A DNA stretch of 64,000 bases. It comes from Desulfocapsa sp. GTDB taxonomy: Bacteria; Desulfobacterota; Desulfobulbia; Desulfobulbales; Desulfocapsaceae. Position numbers and translations under genes: made by a program. Where the stretch lies: assembly GCA_013792135.1 (NCBI GenBank), contig VMSP01000170.1, positions 34,116 through 98,115 on the forward strand, given 5' to 3'. Shown one piece after another: positions 44,085 through 52,936 of this stretch. The stretch's first letter is position 1, and every line of letters starts with the position of its first letter. The notes beneath the pieces were generated by a model. The model was not told the origin of the DNA. It was given only the letters and a program-made list of their open reading frames with translations, and made no database searches.

Positions 44085-45812
44085 ATGTTGAATAATATGA
44101 GTATTAAATGGCGGATGTGTCTGATATTGATTGGAGTTGTCATCCTTTTTGGTGTCATGTCTTTTTTTGCTTTAAATATTTCAGGTCAGGTTCGCGATCT
44201 AGGACTTACAGAGACTGGCAAAGTTATGGCGGAGGATCAGAGAGCAAAAATCAAGGTTGCAAGCCATGCTATGGCACTAGCAATAAATCAGGCAGTTGAA
44301 AAAGCAGGATATATTGAGCAGAATGAAAAGGTTGACCTGATCCGCTCCATGCTAGGCCCGATCCGTTTCGAAGAGGACAGTTCGGGGTATTTCTTTGTCT
44401 ACCAGAATACCACCAATGTAGCTTTCCCTGTAAAACTGGAGAATCAGGGAAAAGATCTCGGCGAACTCAGGGATAAGAATGGAATATACGTTATCCAGGA
44501 ATTGGACAAACAGGCGAAAGCTGGGGGCGGTTTTGTCTCTTATATATGGCCTAAACCAGGCAGCGGAGATACTCCAAAAATTAGTTACGCGGAAATGATT
44601 CCCGGACTTGATATGTGGATTGGGACCGGGGTGTACCTGGACAACATCGAAAAAACAAAGGCAGAACTGGATGCCAAAATGAGGGGACTGACTCGCAGCA
44701 AAACCATCAATATGCTGTTGATTTCTGGACTTATCTTTCTGGCCATTATTGTTCTCAACATCATCATCGTGTTCGGCATTTCCTCTGGACTCAAACAACT
44801 GATCATTAACTTCAGGGATGTGGCCGAGGGAGAGGGTGATCTGACCAAGCGTATCAACATTCGATCCAGTGACGAGCTCGGTGAGTTGGCAAAATTGTTT
44901 AACAGTTTCCTGGAAAAACTGCAGGGAATACTCAAGCAAATTGCTCAAAGTTCATCAAGTGTAGGAACGAGTTCGACTGAGCTGGCTACTATTTCCCAGG
45001 ACTTGCTTTCTAACTCAGAAGACACTTCGCAACTGGCTAAAAATGTTGCCACCTCTTCAGAAGAAATGAGTACAAATCTCAATAATGTTGCTGCTGCAAT
45101 GGAACAATCATCCACAAATGCCAATATGGTTGCATCAGCAGCAGAAGAAATGACTGCGACTATAAATGAAATTGCCGAGAATGCAGAAAGAGCCAGAAGT
45201 GTTTCTGCTAATGCCGTAGGACAGGCCCACAGTGCCTCTGAGAAAATGGCTGAACTGGGGCAGGCAGCAGAAAAAATAGGCAAGGTCACAGAAACAATTA
45301 CTGAAATTTCCGAGCAAACTAACCTGCTGGCCCTGAATGCAACAATAGAGGCTGCTCGAGCAGGTGAAGCTGGCAAAGGATTTGCAGTCGTTGCCAATGA
45401 AATAAAAGAACTGGCCAAGCAGACAGCTGCAGCTACACTGAATATCAAAGCTCTGATTGACGATGTTCAAGGCACTAGTAAAACAACCAGAGAGGAAATT
45501 AGTCAAATTTCTTCAGTTATTGGAGGCGTGAATGAAATTGTTGCAACCATAGCAACAGCAGTTGAAGAACAGACAGCAGCAACCAGGGAAATCGCCGATA
45601 ATATTTCCCAGACCAGCGTAGGAATTCAGGAAGTTAATGAAAATGTGAGCCAAAGTTCTACTGTTGCGGCAGACATTACTCAGGACATTACACAGGTGTC
45701 CTCCGCTGCAAAACGGATATCCCAAAGTAGTATTGAGGTAAAAGACAGTGCTGCGAAGCTCCAAGCCCGGTCTAAGGAATTGAATGCAATAGTAGGACGT
45801 TTCAAAGTGTGA
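44085..45812 (+). CDS. Methyl-accepting chemotaxis protein with single Cache sensor
   Basis: 575-residue chemoreceptor. N-terminal membrane helix (about 12-32), a periplasmic sCache_2 domain (about 35-200; [36 protein letters not shown]), a second helix (about 208-232), HAMP (about 233-285) and a long MCP signalling coil with the tip [38 protein letters not shown] (split across about 410-447). AAGGAG precedes the ATG. Ligand unknown. The single gene is followed by a strong terminator. Confidence 0.95.
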   Translation: MLNNMSIKWRMCLILIGVVILFGVMSFFALNISGQVRDLGLTETGKVMAEDQRAKIKVASHAMALAINQAVEKAGYIEQNEKVDLIRSMLGPIRFEEDSSGYFFVYQNTTNVAFPVKLENQGKDLGELRDKNGIYVIQELDKQAKAGGGFVSYIWPKPGSGDTPKISYAEMIPGLDMWIGTGVYLDNIEKTKAELDAKMRGLTRSKTINMLLISGLIFLAIIVLNIIIVFGISSGLKQLIINFRDVAEGEGDLTKRINIRSSDELGELAKLFNSFLEKLQGILKQIAQSSSSVGTSSTELATISQDLLSNSEDTSQLAKNVATSSEEMSTNLNNVAAAMEQSSTNANMVASAAEEMTATINEIAENAERARSVSANAVGQAHSASEKMAELGQAAEKIGKVTETITEISEQTNLLALNATIEAARAGEAGKGFAVVANEIKELAKQTAAATLNIKALIDDVQGTSKTTREEISQISSVIGGVNEIVATIATAVEEQTAATREIADNISQTSVGIQEVNENVSQSSTVAADITQDITQVSSAAKRISQSSIEVKDSAAKLQARSKELNAIVGRFKV

Positions 45813-45836
45813 AAATGTTCAAATTGACATAGTTCT

Positions 45837-45872
45837 AATGAGTAGGGACAAAAAAACATGTCCCTACTCATT
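45837..45872 (+). terminator. Terminator after the chemoreceptor gene
   Basis: A 14-bp perfect stem (AATGAGTAGGGACA and complement) with an 8-base A-rich loop begins 25 bases past the stop; TTTCT follows. Confidence 0.75.
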
Positions 45873-46366
45873 TCTCTGATCCCAAGATATTTCCAGAAAA
45901 TCTGCTTAAAAGCAGAGTCCAGAGCTATAGAGCTATCTGGACTCCGACCCCGGTCAAAATCGAATATAGCTATATGGATTTTTGAAAAACGAGATTTGAA
46001 GTCGGCCAATGGCGATTCTGGCTTCGGGATCTGAACATAATAATAACGTTCGTCCCGTGGTTGTGCTTAGAAGGCTGGTTTTTGACCTCGAAAAGTGGCT
46101 TCTAAGTACTGAGGTGGTAGGGGAAAAGTGGACACTTTCTTAAGAGCGGGTTAGATCCTGCGCAAAGAGGTGTTGGATTTCTCTTTGACTCCAAGACTTT
46201 TAACGATCTCTCGTTTGCCTATTTTGCTTTTGATGTTTTTTTAGGGCAAGCTTGTCTGAAATAATAGGTATCTTGCTTTTTAAGAAGATAGGAATAGGAA
46301 GGCACACCCATTGTAAACCTCGCTTTTGTATCACTGGTTTGTATCAAATGGGTATTCTATGGATAA
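45873..46366. other. Gene-free stretch with possible insertion-sequence relic
   Basis: No gene is supported in about 490 bases. A 9-bp inverted repeat GAGTCCAGA/TCTGGACTC lies at 45915-45944. Around 46112-46140 a GGGGAAAAGTGGACACTTTC stretch looks like an insertion-sequence end, but no transposase fragment is readable. Confidence 0.4.
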
Positions 46367-46410
46367 AAACACAAAAACCCACTGATATTAGATTGCAATA
46401 TCAATGGGTT
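46367..46410 (-). terminator. Terminator of the tRNA-Glu gene
   Basis: AACCCACTGATATT pairs with AATATCAATGGGTT with one G-U-type mismatch. On the minus strand it is followed by TTTTTGTGTTTTT, ten bases past the tRNA end. Confidence 0.75.
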
Positions 46411-46419
46411 AAATGTTTA

Positions 46420-46494
46420 TGGTGACCCCAAGGGGAATCGAACCCCTGTTTACGGCGTGAGAGGCCGCTGTCCTAACCGCTGGACGATGGGGCC
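46420..46494 (-). tRNA. tRNA-Glu (anticodon CTC)
   Basis: The minus strand folds as a complete cloverleaf of 75 bases with encoded CCA. The acceptor stem GGCCCCA pairs with TGGGGTC (one G-U), the D arm reads CGTCCAGCGGTTAGGACA, the anticodon loop is CCTCTCACG with CTC, and the T arm is ACAGGGGTTCGATTCCCCT. It reads GAG codons. Confidence 0.97.
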
Positions 46495-46604
46495 TAAAGG
46501 TCGATGTCTTTTTACAGGAATCGGATTCCCTTGTCAAGGAATTGTTCGAGGATTATCGAGGATAAAATGCCGGGTTGTAATGAAAAGGGATTGACCAGGA
46601 CTTC

Positions 46605-47183
46605 TCAGCTCTTGCCGCTTGCAATTTTCCGGCCCAGAGCTACGGCCTGGGCCAGGGTCTCAGTCTTTTTTTGCATGGCTCCACGTTGATCGACTCCCCT
46701 GACCAGCAAGGAGTCTCCGTTTTCCAGATCGAGAGCGTCAAAGAGAGTACGCGCGGTAAGCAGTGCGCCGTCAAAGATTTTTTTCCCTTCGGTAGCTGCG
46801 GTTACCAGGAGGGTGCCTTGACGCTTTTCATCATGTCTGAAACGTATTCCAGAGAGATATTTCCTTGCCCAGCGGGCCTGAAAACGGTCGATGAAAGTCT
46901 TGCATTGGGCCGAAAGGCCATAGAAATATATGGGACTTACCAAAATCAGATGATCGCAGTTGTCGACCTTTTCGTAGAGGGCTGTCATGTCATCGTTTAT
47001 GACACAGGTTGAGGTCTTGTCGCATCCGCCACATCCCTGACAGGGAGAGATCTGCAGGTCATTCAGCCGTATGAATTCAACGGTAGTATCAGAGTGCTGT
47101 TCTATGCCACTGGCGACACTCTGGGCCAAGGTCTCACTGTTGCCATTTTTACGGGGGCTACCAAGGATGATGAGGGTATACAT
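46605..47183 (-). CDS. Flavodoxin-fold NAD(P)H-dependent reductase, iron-sulfur-flavoprotein-like
   Basis: 192-residue protein with a flavodoxin fold. The FMN phosphate loop is GSPRKNGNSETL, with PIYFYGLSAQCKTFIDRF for the isoalloxazine site. CQGCGGCDKTSTC after the second strand resembles the compact cysteine group of iron-sulfur flavoproteins, so a cluster is possible. AGGAG precedes ATG 47183. It starts 11 bases after the malQ stop on the same strand and may be co-transcribed with it. Substrate unknown. Confidence 0.88.
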   Translation of the reverse strand: MYTLIILGSPRKNGNSETLAQSVASGIEQHSDTTVEFIRLNDLQISPCQGCGGCDKTSTCVINDDMTALYEKVDNCDHLILVSPIYFYGLSAQCKTFIDRFQARWARKYLSGIRFRHDEKRQGTLLVTAATEGKKIFDGALLTARTLFDALDLENGDSLLVRGVDQRGAMQKKTETLAQAVALGRKIASGKS

Positions 47184-47194
47184 GGGGACTCCTG

Positions 47195-48748
47195 TCAAGG
47201 TAGAAGAGTATTTACGGCCTTTTCCGCGCAGCGACCAAAGAGATCAGTTTCGGCCCGCAACCAGGAGCTTAATGATTCCGTTAAAAAACGAGGGGCGCAG
47301 CGCCATGTCCAGTTGCCTTTGCTGGTTCCGGGACTGTTCATCTTGCAGTCGTTACCAAACCCCAGGATATCCTGGAGGGGGAAAATGGTCAGACGTCCGA
47401 TGGAGGCCATGGCCAGATAGATAAGATCCTTGTGTATTGTTGAGGGGTTGTCATCTTCCTGATTGACATTTTTCTTAATGCGCCATCTCTGTGAGGGAGT
47501 CAGGTGATCGCTGAGGAACCAGCCGACGGTGGTGTCATTATCATGGGTTCCGGTATAGACGACACAGTTTGAACTAGTAAAGTTGTGGGGGAGGAAGGGG
47601 TTGTCCGGGTTGTCATCAAAGGCAAATTGCAGCACCTTCATGCCTGGAAAACCAAGGGTGCGACGAAGTATGGTGACTTCCTGAGTGATTATGCCTAAAT
47701 CTTCGGCAATGATATCGAGCGGTCCAAGGGCACTAAATATTTTGTCAAAAAAGAGTTTGCCCGGCCCTTTGAGCCATTCTCCCTCTATGGCTGTTTCCTC
47801 TTCCTCCGGAATGGACCAGTAGGCCTCAAAACCTCGAAAATGGTCGATGCGTGCTGTGTCAACCATTTGGAATACTGTACGAAATCGTTCGATCCACCAG
47901 CTCGTCAGCTTTTTCTGGATATTTTCATCACTGCTCTGCCATTTGTAAAGAGGATTGCCCCATCGTTGTCCGGTGGCGCTGAAATAATCGGGAGGAACAC
48001 CGGCAACATGGATGGGACGGAGGCTTTCGGGGTCAAGAATAAATATCTCCTGATTGGCCCAGACATCCACACTGTCCCAGCCAACATAGATGGGGATGTC
48101 GCCGATGAGTTTAATGTTTTCTTTTCTGGCTTTTGCCCGCAGAATCTGCCATTGCCGGAAGAACTCAAACTGCTCAAAGGCATAATATTCCATACGATCG
48201 TGATGTTTCAGGCGCAAGGCGGCCAATGCCTCGGGCCTGCGGGTGGCAATCTCAGCAGGCCAGTCAAACCATCCAAGGCCCTGGAACTCCTCTTTCAGGA
48301 CCATAAACAAGCTGTAATCATCCAGCCATGGAGTATCTTCTTTGAAGGTGATAAATTGTTGCGAATCTGGAGAGAAATTAAAAAAAGCCTCTTGCAGGAT
48401 TTTCCCTTTATAGAGACTGACTTGTGGGAAGTCGGTGCTGAACTCGGAGAAAACAGGCGCGGTTTTCAGGGAACTCTCCTTGATTAATCCATTTTCAAGC
48501 AGCAGGTCTGGTGAAATCAGAAGCGGAGAGCCGGCAAAGGCTGAACTGCTCATGTAGGGAGAGTTGTCAAAAACAGGATTTCCGGGTCCAGTGGGGAGAA
48601 ACTGCCAATGTCCTTGCCCGGCACGGGCCAGAAACTCAAGAAATGTATGGCTGGAGTAACCCAGATCACCAATGCCGTAGGGAGAAGGGAGAGAGGTTAT
48701 ATGGGCCAGGATGCCACTGCCGCGTTTTTGGGGGGGGAGAGCTCGCAT
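47195..48748 (-). CDS. malQ: 4-alpha-glucanotransferase
   Basis: 517-residue GH77 amylomaltase of normal length. It moves maltodextrin chains between glucans. Signatures: RGSGILAHITSLPSPYGIGDLG at the N-terminus (split around 10-30), FDNSPYMSSSAFAGSPLLI, DIPIYVGWDSVDVW, catalytic Asp in RIDHFRGFEAYW, Glu in IIAEDLGIIT and Asp in YTGTHDNDTTVGWF. It implies glycogen or maltodextrin metabolism. It is upstream of the flavodoxin-fold gene. Confidence 0.97.
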   Translation of the reverse strand: MRALPPQKRGSGILAHITSLPSPYGIGDLGYSSHTFLEFLARAGQGHWQFLPTGPGNPVFDNSPYMSSSAFAGSPLLISPDLLLENGLIKESSLKTAPVFSEFSTDFPQVSLYKGKILQEAFFNFSPDSQQFITFKEDTPWLDDYSLFMVLKEEFQGLGWFDWPAEIATRRPEALAALRLKHHDRMEYYAFEQFEFFRQWQILRAKARKENIKLIGDIPIYVGWDSVDVWANQEIFILDPESLRPIHVAGVPPDYFSATGQRWGNPLYKWQSSDENIQKKLTSWWIERFRTVFQMVDTARIDHFRGFEAYWSIPEEEETAIEGEWLKGPGKLFFDKIFSALGPLDIIAEDLGIITQEVTILRRTLGFPGMKVLQFAFDDNPDNPFLPHNFTSSNCVVYTGTHDNDTTVGWFLSDHLTPSQRWRIKKNVNQEDDNPSTIHKDLIYLAMASIGRLTIFPLQDILGFGNDCKMNSPGTSKGNWTWRCAPRFLTESLSSWLRAETDLFGRCAEKAVNTLLP

Positions 48749-49152
48749 AAAATGTGTATTGTTGTTGAAAAAATAAATGTTTTTGTTTCGGTATGTTGTG
48801 AATTTTCATCACTGGTGATAAAAAAAGATGGTGTTGCCTCTCTTGCCTGTTTGATGAATCAAGCTTACAATGCTAAAAATATTTTTTTGTTCAGGAAATA
48901 TTATTACTAGCCTTATGATGTGATTCAATTTTATTTATTTGTTTTTTGTGATCAGGCGTTGTAAGCTACTATGTTTCGATAAGAATTTTGAAGGCGGCGG
49001 GATTTTCAAGTCGCTTTTTTTTGTTTGATTTCTTGTCGCAAGAGATTGTGGTATCAACGGGCCTGATTCTGAATATGTCAATGTATAAGGCTAAATTTTT
49101 ACTGTAATTATTGGGTTTTGTAAATAGATGAGTTGTCTAAAAAATATAAATA
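48749..49152. other. Divergent intergenic region malQ / sigma factor
   Basis: 404 AT-rich bases between divergent genes. I see no gene, and only general promoter-like AT-rich DNA with no site I would name. Confidence 0.4.
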
Positions 49153-50502
49153 ATGGAGTATGTCCCAGTGCTTTCTGAATTGAAAGAAAATCTACTGAAA
49201 GCGGGTCAGTCTGAAGGATGTCTCAGCTTTAGCGATTTGAATGAATTGTTGCCTGATGAGATTAAAGATCCGAATGCCATTGAAAATATCTTTAATTTTC
49301 TTGGGGCCAACAATATTCAGATCGTCACTGTTGAAAAAAACGGTGAAAAGAGAACCTTGTCTGGAGAGGCGTGGGATCATGATAAGGCTGAAAGCGATGA
49401 GGATGAAGATCTGACAGATGGCTCGATCATGGCTGCAGGCGATATCAGCCATGAAGCAGAAGAGACCACAACCACATATCTTCGGGAAATGGGGCAATTT
49501 GATCTCTTGACCCCTGATGAAGAGGCGAAGTACTCCAAGTGCATCCGTGAGGGGTTTGATCAGATTATTTTGGCCATACGGGAAGATGTCACTGGGGTTG
49601 CAGAGATGGGCTTGCTGTGTACCCGGATTGACCTCTGGGAAAAGCGCGACCCTACCTTGAAGCCAAAAAAACAGCAGCTCAATTTCATGCGCTACAGTGT
49701 GATCAGCGCCGCCAAGAAGTATTCTGATAAACGCGAATTGCATGAATTGCAGGCCAAGATTGAGGCCTACAGCCGTTCCATTGAGGTTGCAAAGGATGCG
49801 ATGATCCGCGCCAATCTGCGTCTGGTGGTCTCCATTGCCAAGCGTTATATGCATCAGGGACTGACCTTGGCTGATCTGATCCAGGAGGGGAATTTGGGTC
49901 TGATGCGTGCGGTCTTTCGTTTTGATTATACCAAGGGCAATAAGTTTTCCACCTATGCCAGTTGGTGGATCAGGCAGGCCATCACCCGGGCGATTCTGGA
50001 TAAGACCAGGACTATTCGTCTGCCGGTACATTTTCTCGAGCTGCGCAGTCAGTTTTTCAAGGCCTTTTATGCCCTGTTCAAGGAGCTGGGCCGGGAACCA
50101 ACGCCACTTGAGATCTCCAAGAGCACCGAACTGCCCATGGACAAGATCCTGGCCATTCTGGAGGCATCAAGAGAGCCCATTTCTTTGGAGACTCCGGTTG
50201 GTGATGATGACTCGACCCTTGGCGATTTTCTCGAAAATAATGATTCTCAGTCGCCATATGATACGGTGCAGACCAGGGAGCTTGCTGGTCGGGTGACCGA
50301 GATTCTGTCGACCCTCAGCGAACGGGAAGAAAAGATTATCCGGCTTCGTTTCGGTATCGGCGAAAAGGCCGAATATACTTTGGAAGAGATTGGTAAGCGA
50401 TTTAATGTCTCCCGTGAGCGGATTCGCCAGATTGAAAAAAAGGCTTTGAATCGGCTGCGTCATTCCAGCAGACGTGATCAACTGAAATATTTTCTTGATT
50501 AA
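49153..50502 (+). CDS. Sigma-70 family RNA polymerase sigma factor, RpoD/RpoS group
   Basis: 449-residue group 1/2 sigma factor. A region 1.1-like helical N-terminus is followed by an acidic linker, region 1.2 (TTYLREMGQFDLLTPDEEAKYSK), a short spacer instead of the long RpoD insert, region 2 (ANLRLVVSIAKRYMHQGLTLADLIQEGNLGLMRAV; TYASWWIRQAITRAI for -10 recognition), region 3 and region 4 (YTLEEIGKRFNVSRERIRQIEKKAL). It may be the primary sigma or an RpoS-like factor. ATG 49153 lacks a ribosome site; GTG 49168 has GGAG nine bases before it and may be the true start. A strong terminator follows. Confidence 0.92.
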   Translation: MEYVPVLSELKENLLKAGQSEGCLSFSDLNELLPDEIKDPNAIENIFNFLGANNIQIVTVEKNGEKRTLSGEAWDHDKAESDEDEDLTDGSIMAAGDISHEAEETTTTYLREMGQFDLLTPDEEAKYSKCIREGFDQIILAIREDVTGVAEMGLLCTRIDLWEKRDPTLKPKKQQLNFMRYSVISAAKKYSDKRELHELQAKIEAYSRSIEVAKDAMIRANLRLVVSIAKRYMHQGLTLADLIQEGNLGLMRAVFRFDYTKGNKFSTYASWWIRQAITRAILDKTRTIRLPVHFLELRSQFFKAFYALFKELGREPTPLEISKSTELPMDKILAILEASREPISLETPVGDDDSTLGDFLENNDSQSPYDTVQTRELAGRVTEILSTLSEREEKIIRLRFGIGEKAEYTLEEIGKRFNVSRERIRQIEKKALNRLRHSSRRDQLKYFLD

Positions 50503-50526
50503 GAGATAACATTGTATTTTAGTATA

Positions 50527-50557
50527 AAGCCGGACTTCGTGTCCGGCTTTTTTTTTT
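50527..50557 (+). terminator. Rho-independent terminator after the sigma factor gene
   Basis: AAGCCGGAC-TTCGT-GTCCGGCTT followed by a run of T, 25 bases past the stop. Confidence 0.92.
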
Positions 50558-50563
50558 AGGAGT

Positions 50564-50604
50564 CGTTACAAAAGATTGCAAGCCTTTGACGCTATTTTGT
50601 AACG
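50564..50604. repeat. Inverted repeat upstream of the menaquinone operon
   Basis: CGTTACAAAA and TTTTGTAACG, 10-bp arms 21 bases apart, followed by an ATGTCAA/TTGACAT pair near 50646-50688. Between the sigma terminator and mqnE; may be operator sites or a small repeat element. Confidence 0.45.
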
Positions 50605-50719
50605 TCGGCCGTGGACGGCAAAGTATCGCTTGCTCCAAGGATGAATGTCAAGTTCGACCGGTTTCGTATGCCGATTTTGACATCCAGATAACTATTTTAT
50701 TTTTTATTTGCGGTTAATT

Positions 50720-51817
50720 ATGAAATCTTTTGTGCAACAGGCAGGACTTGGGGATATTCTGGAAAAAGTGGAGGCCGGCGAGAGGCTAAACCTGCAAGAC
50801 GGGCTGGCCCTGTATAACACCAAAGAAATCCTGGCTCTTGGCTATATGGCCAACCTGGTCAGGAACAGGATGAATGGCGACAATGCCTATTTCATCTATA
50901 ACCAGCATATCAATTATTCCAATATCTGCACCAATCTTTGTAAATTCTGCGCCTTTGGCAAGGATAAGAGCTCTGACCTCGCCTATGAGATGGATTTGGC
51001 CCAGGTCAAGGAGAAGGTGCGGGCGCGGCTTGACGAGCCCATTACCGAGATCCATATGGTGGGCGGGATTCATCCTGACCTGCCTTTTGAGTATTACCTG
51101 GAACTATTGCGCGGCATCAAAGAGGTCAGGCCCGATGTCCATATCCAGGCCTTCACCTGTGTCGAGATTGCCCATCTGGCCGGGCTGGCTGGTAAATCCG
51201 TGGCGGAGACCCTTGATATCCTGCGGGATGCGGGCTTGGGCTCTATCCCCGGCGGCGGGGCCGAGGTCTTTTCTCCGCGCATCAGGGCGATAACCTGTGA
51301 AAAGAAACTTTCCGGCGAGCAGTGGCTGGAGGTGGCCAAGACCGCCCATCGTCAGGGATTGCACACCAATGCCACCATGCTCTATGGTCACATTGAGACC
51401 ATGGAGGAGCGCTTGGAACACCTTGACGCCCTGCGTACGGCCCAGGATGAGACGAAGGGCTTCCTTGCCTTTATTCCGCTCTCCTTTCATCCCCAGAATA
51501 CCGAGCTGAGTAATTTGTCTCGTACCACCGGCATTGATGACCTGAAAAATATCGCCGTGGCCAGACTTTTTCTCGATAACTTTCCGCATATCAAGGCCTA
51601 CTGGGTCATGATCGGTCCCAAAATGGCCCAGGTTGCCCTCTCCTTCGGGGCCGACGATATGGACGGCACGGTCAAAGAAGAGGTTATTACCCACATGGCT
51701 GGTGCCGACACAGATCAGGCCATCGGCAGCAAGACCTTGGTGCGGTTGATCAAAGAGGCGGGCCGGGTTCCTGTGGAACGGGATACGCTCTATAATGTGA
51801 TCAAGGTGCATGACTGA
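50720..51817 (+). CDS. mqnE: Aminofutalosine synthase
   Basis: 365-residue radical SAM enzyme that joins 3-[(1-carboxyvinyl)oxy]benzoate to SAM to form aminofutalosine. The cluster motif is C-x3-C-x2-C in NICTNLCKFCAFG. MVGGIHPDLPFEYYL, IPGGGAEVFS, ATMLYGHIET and LAFIPLSFHPQNTELS are MqnE-type motifs. ATG 50720 is used; a TTG at 50708 is in frame. The stop overlaps the mqnC start by one base. First gene of the futalosine operon. Confidence 0.96.
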   Translation: MKSFVQQAGLGDILEKVEAGERLNLQDGLALYNTKEILALGYMANLVRNRMNGDNAYFIYNQHINYSNICTNLCKFCAFGKDKSSDLAYEMDLAQVKEKVRARLDEPITEIHMVGGIHPDLPFEYYLELLRGIKEVRPDVHIQAFTCVEIAHLAGLAGKSVAETLDILRDAGLGSIPGGGAEVFSPRIRAITCEKKLSGEQWLEVAKTAHRQGLHTNATMLYGHIETMEERLEHLDALRTAQDETKGFLAFIPLSFHPQNTELSNLSRTTGIDDLKNIAVARLFLDNFPHIKAYWVMIGPKMAQVALSFGADDMDGTVKEEVITHMAGADTDQAIGSKTLVRLIKEAGRVPVERDTLYNVIKVHD

Positions 51818-52923
51818 TGGATGTCGGTGAAAAAATGCAGATGAAAGGATTGCAGAAAGAGGTGATGGAGTCCATTACTGAAAAGGTTATGGCGGGCGGT
51901 AGGATCAGTGACGAGGAGTTTCTCGCGCTCGAACGTGACGCCGATCTCTATCAGCTTGGATTTCTGGCAGATGGTATCAGACGGCGCCTCCATCCGGAAG
52001 GCAATGTCACCTATGTCGTTGATCGCAATGTGAACTATACTGATATCTGTATCTCCGCCTGTAAATTTTGTGCCTTTTTCAAGGCGCCCGAGCATCAGAC
52101 AGGGTACCTGCTCACCTTTGATGAACTTGAACTGAAAATCCGGGAGACGCAAGATCTAGGCGGGACTCAGATCTTACTCCAGGGTGGGCTTCACCCTGAT
52201 AAGCCATTGGAATATTATGAAGAGATGTTGCGCTTCATGAAGACCACCGGCATCCATGTCCATGGTTTTTCACCCCCGGAGGTCTGTCATTTTGCCAGCC
52301 TCTCGGGTCTTTCTATTCGGGAGGTACTGCAACGGTTGATCGCTGCCGGTCTTGATTCTATCCCCGGTGGTGGCGCTGAGATCCTTTCTGATCGAGTGCG
52401 GGAGGCTACTGCTCCCCGGAAGTGTTCGGCTGATCAGTGGATTGAGGTAATGGAAGAGGCCCACAAACTGGGGCTGCGCACTACCGCCACCATGATGTTC
52501 GGTCACATCGAAACTGTTCCTGAACGGTTGGAGCATCTGCGTCGTCTGCGGGAGCTGCAGGACAGGACCGGCGGCTTTACCGCCTTTATCCCCTGGCCAT
52601 TCCAGCCCGACAATACAGCCCTCTCCCAGCAGGTCGAGATAGAAAAAACCACCGGCATGGGCTATCTGCGCATGCTGGCCCTCTCTCGGATCTATCTTGA
52701 TAATTTTGAGAATGTCCAGGCCTCCTGGGTGACTCAGGGGCCGAAGATCGCCCAGCTCTCTCTTTTCTTTGGGGCCAATGATTTTGGCAGCACCATGCTC
52801 GAGGAGAATGTGGTGGCAGCGGCGGGGGTCAGCTTCAGGCTCTCAGAGCAGGAGATCAGACGTCTAGTTGTTGATGCCGGTTTTGAACCACGGCAGCGGC
52901 TGATGGATTATACGGTGATTTGA
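51817..52923 (+). CDS. mqnC: Dehypoxanthine futalosine cyclase
   Basis: 368-residue radical SAM enzyme that converts dehypoxanthinyl futalosine to its cyclic form. The cluster motif is CISACKFCAFF (C-x3-C-x2-C). ILLQGGLHPDKPLEYYEEML, VHGFSPPEV, SIPGGGAEILSDRVR and TATMMFGHIET follow, with FIPWPFQPDNTAL matching MqnC. It is a close relative of the preceding mqnE, showing the usual mqnE/mqnC paralogy. Translationally coupled to it. Confidence 0.96.
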   Translation: MDVGEKMQMKGLQKEVMESITEKVMAGGRISDEEFLALERDADLYQLGFLADGIRRRLHPEGNVTYVVDRNVNYTDICISACKFCAFFKAPEHQTGYLLTFDELELKIRETQDLGGTQILLQGGLHPDKPLEYYEEMLRFMKTTGIHVHGFSPPEVCHFASLSGLSIREVLQRLIAAGLDSIPGGGAEILSDRVREATAPRKCSADQWIEVMEEAHKLGLRTTATMMFGHIETVPERLEHLRRLRELQDRTGGFTAFIPWPFQPDNTALSQQVEIEKTTGMGYLRMLALSRIYLDNFENVQASWVTQGPKIAQLSLFFGANDFGSTMLEENVVAAAGVSFRLSEQEIRRLVVDAGFEPRQRLMDYTVI

Positions 52924-52936
52924 GGAAGGTATCTTC

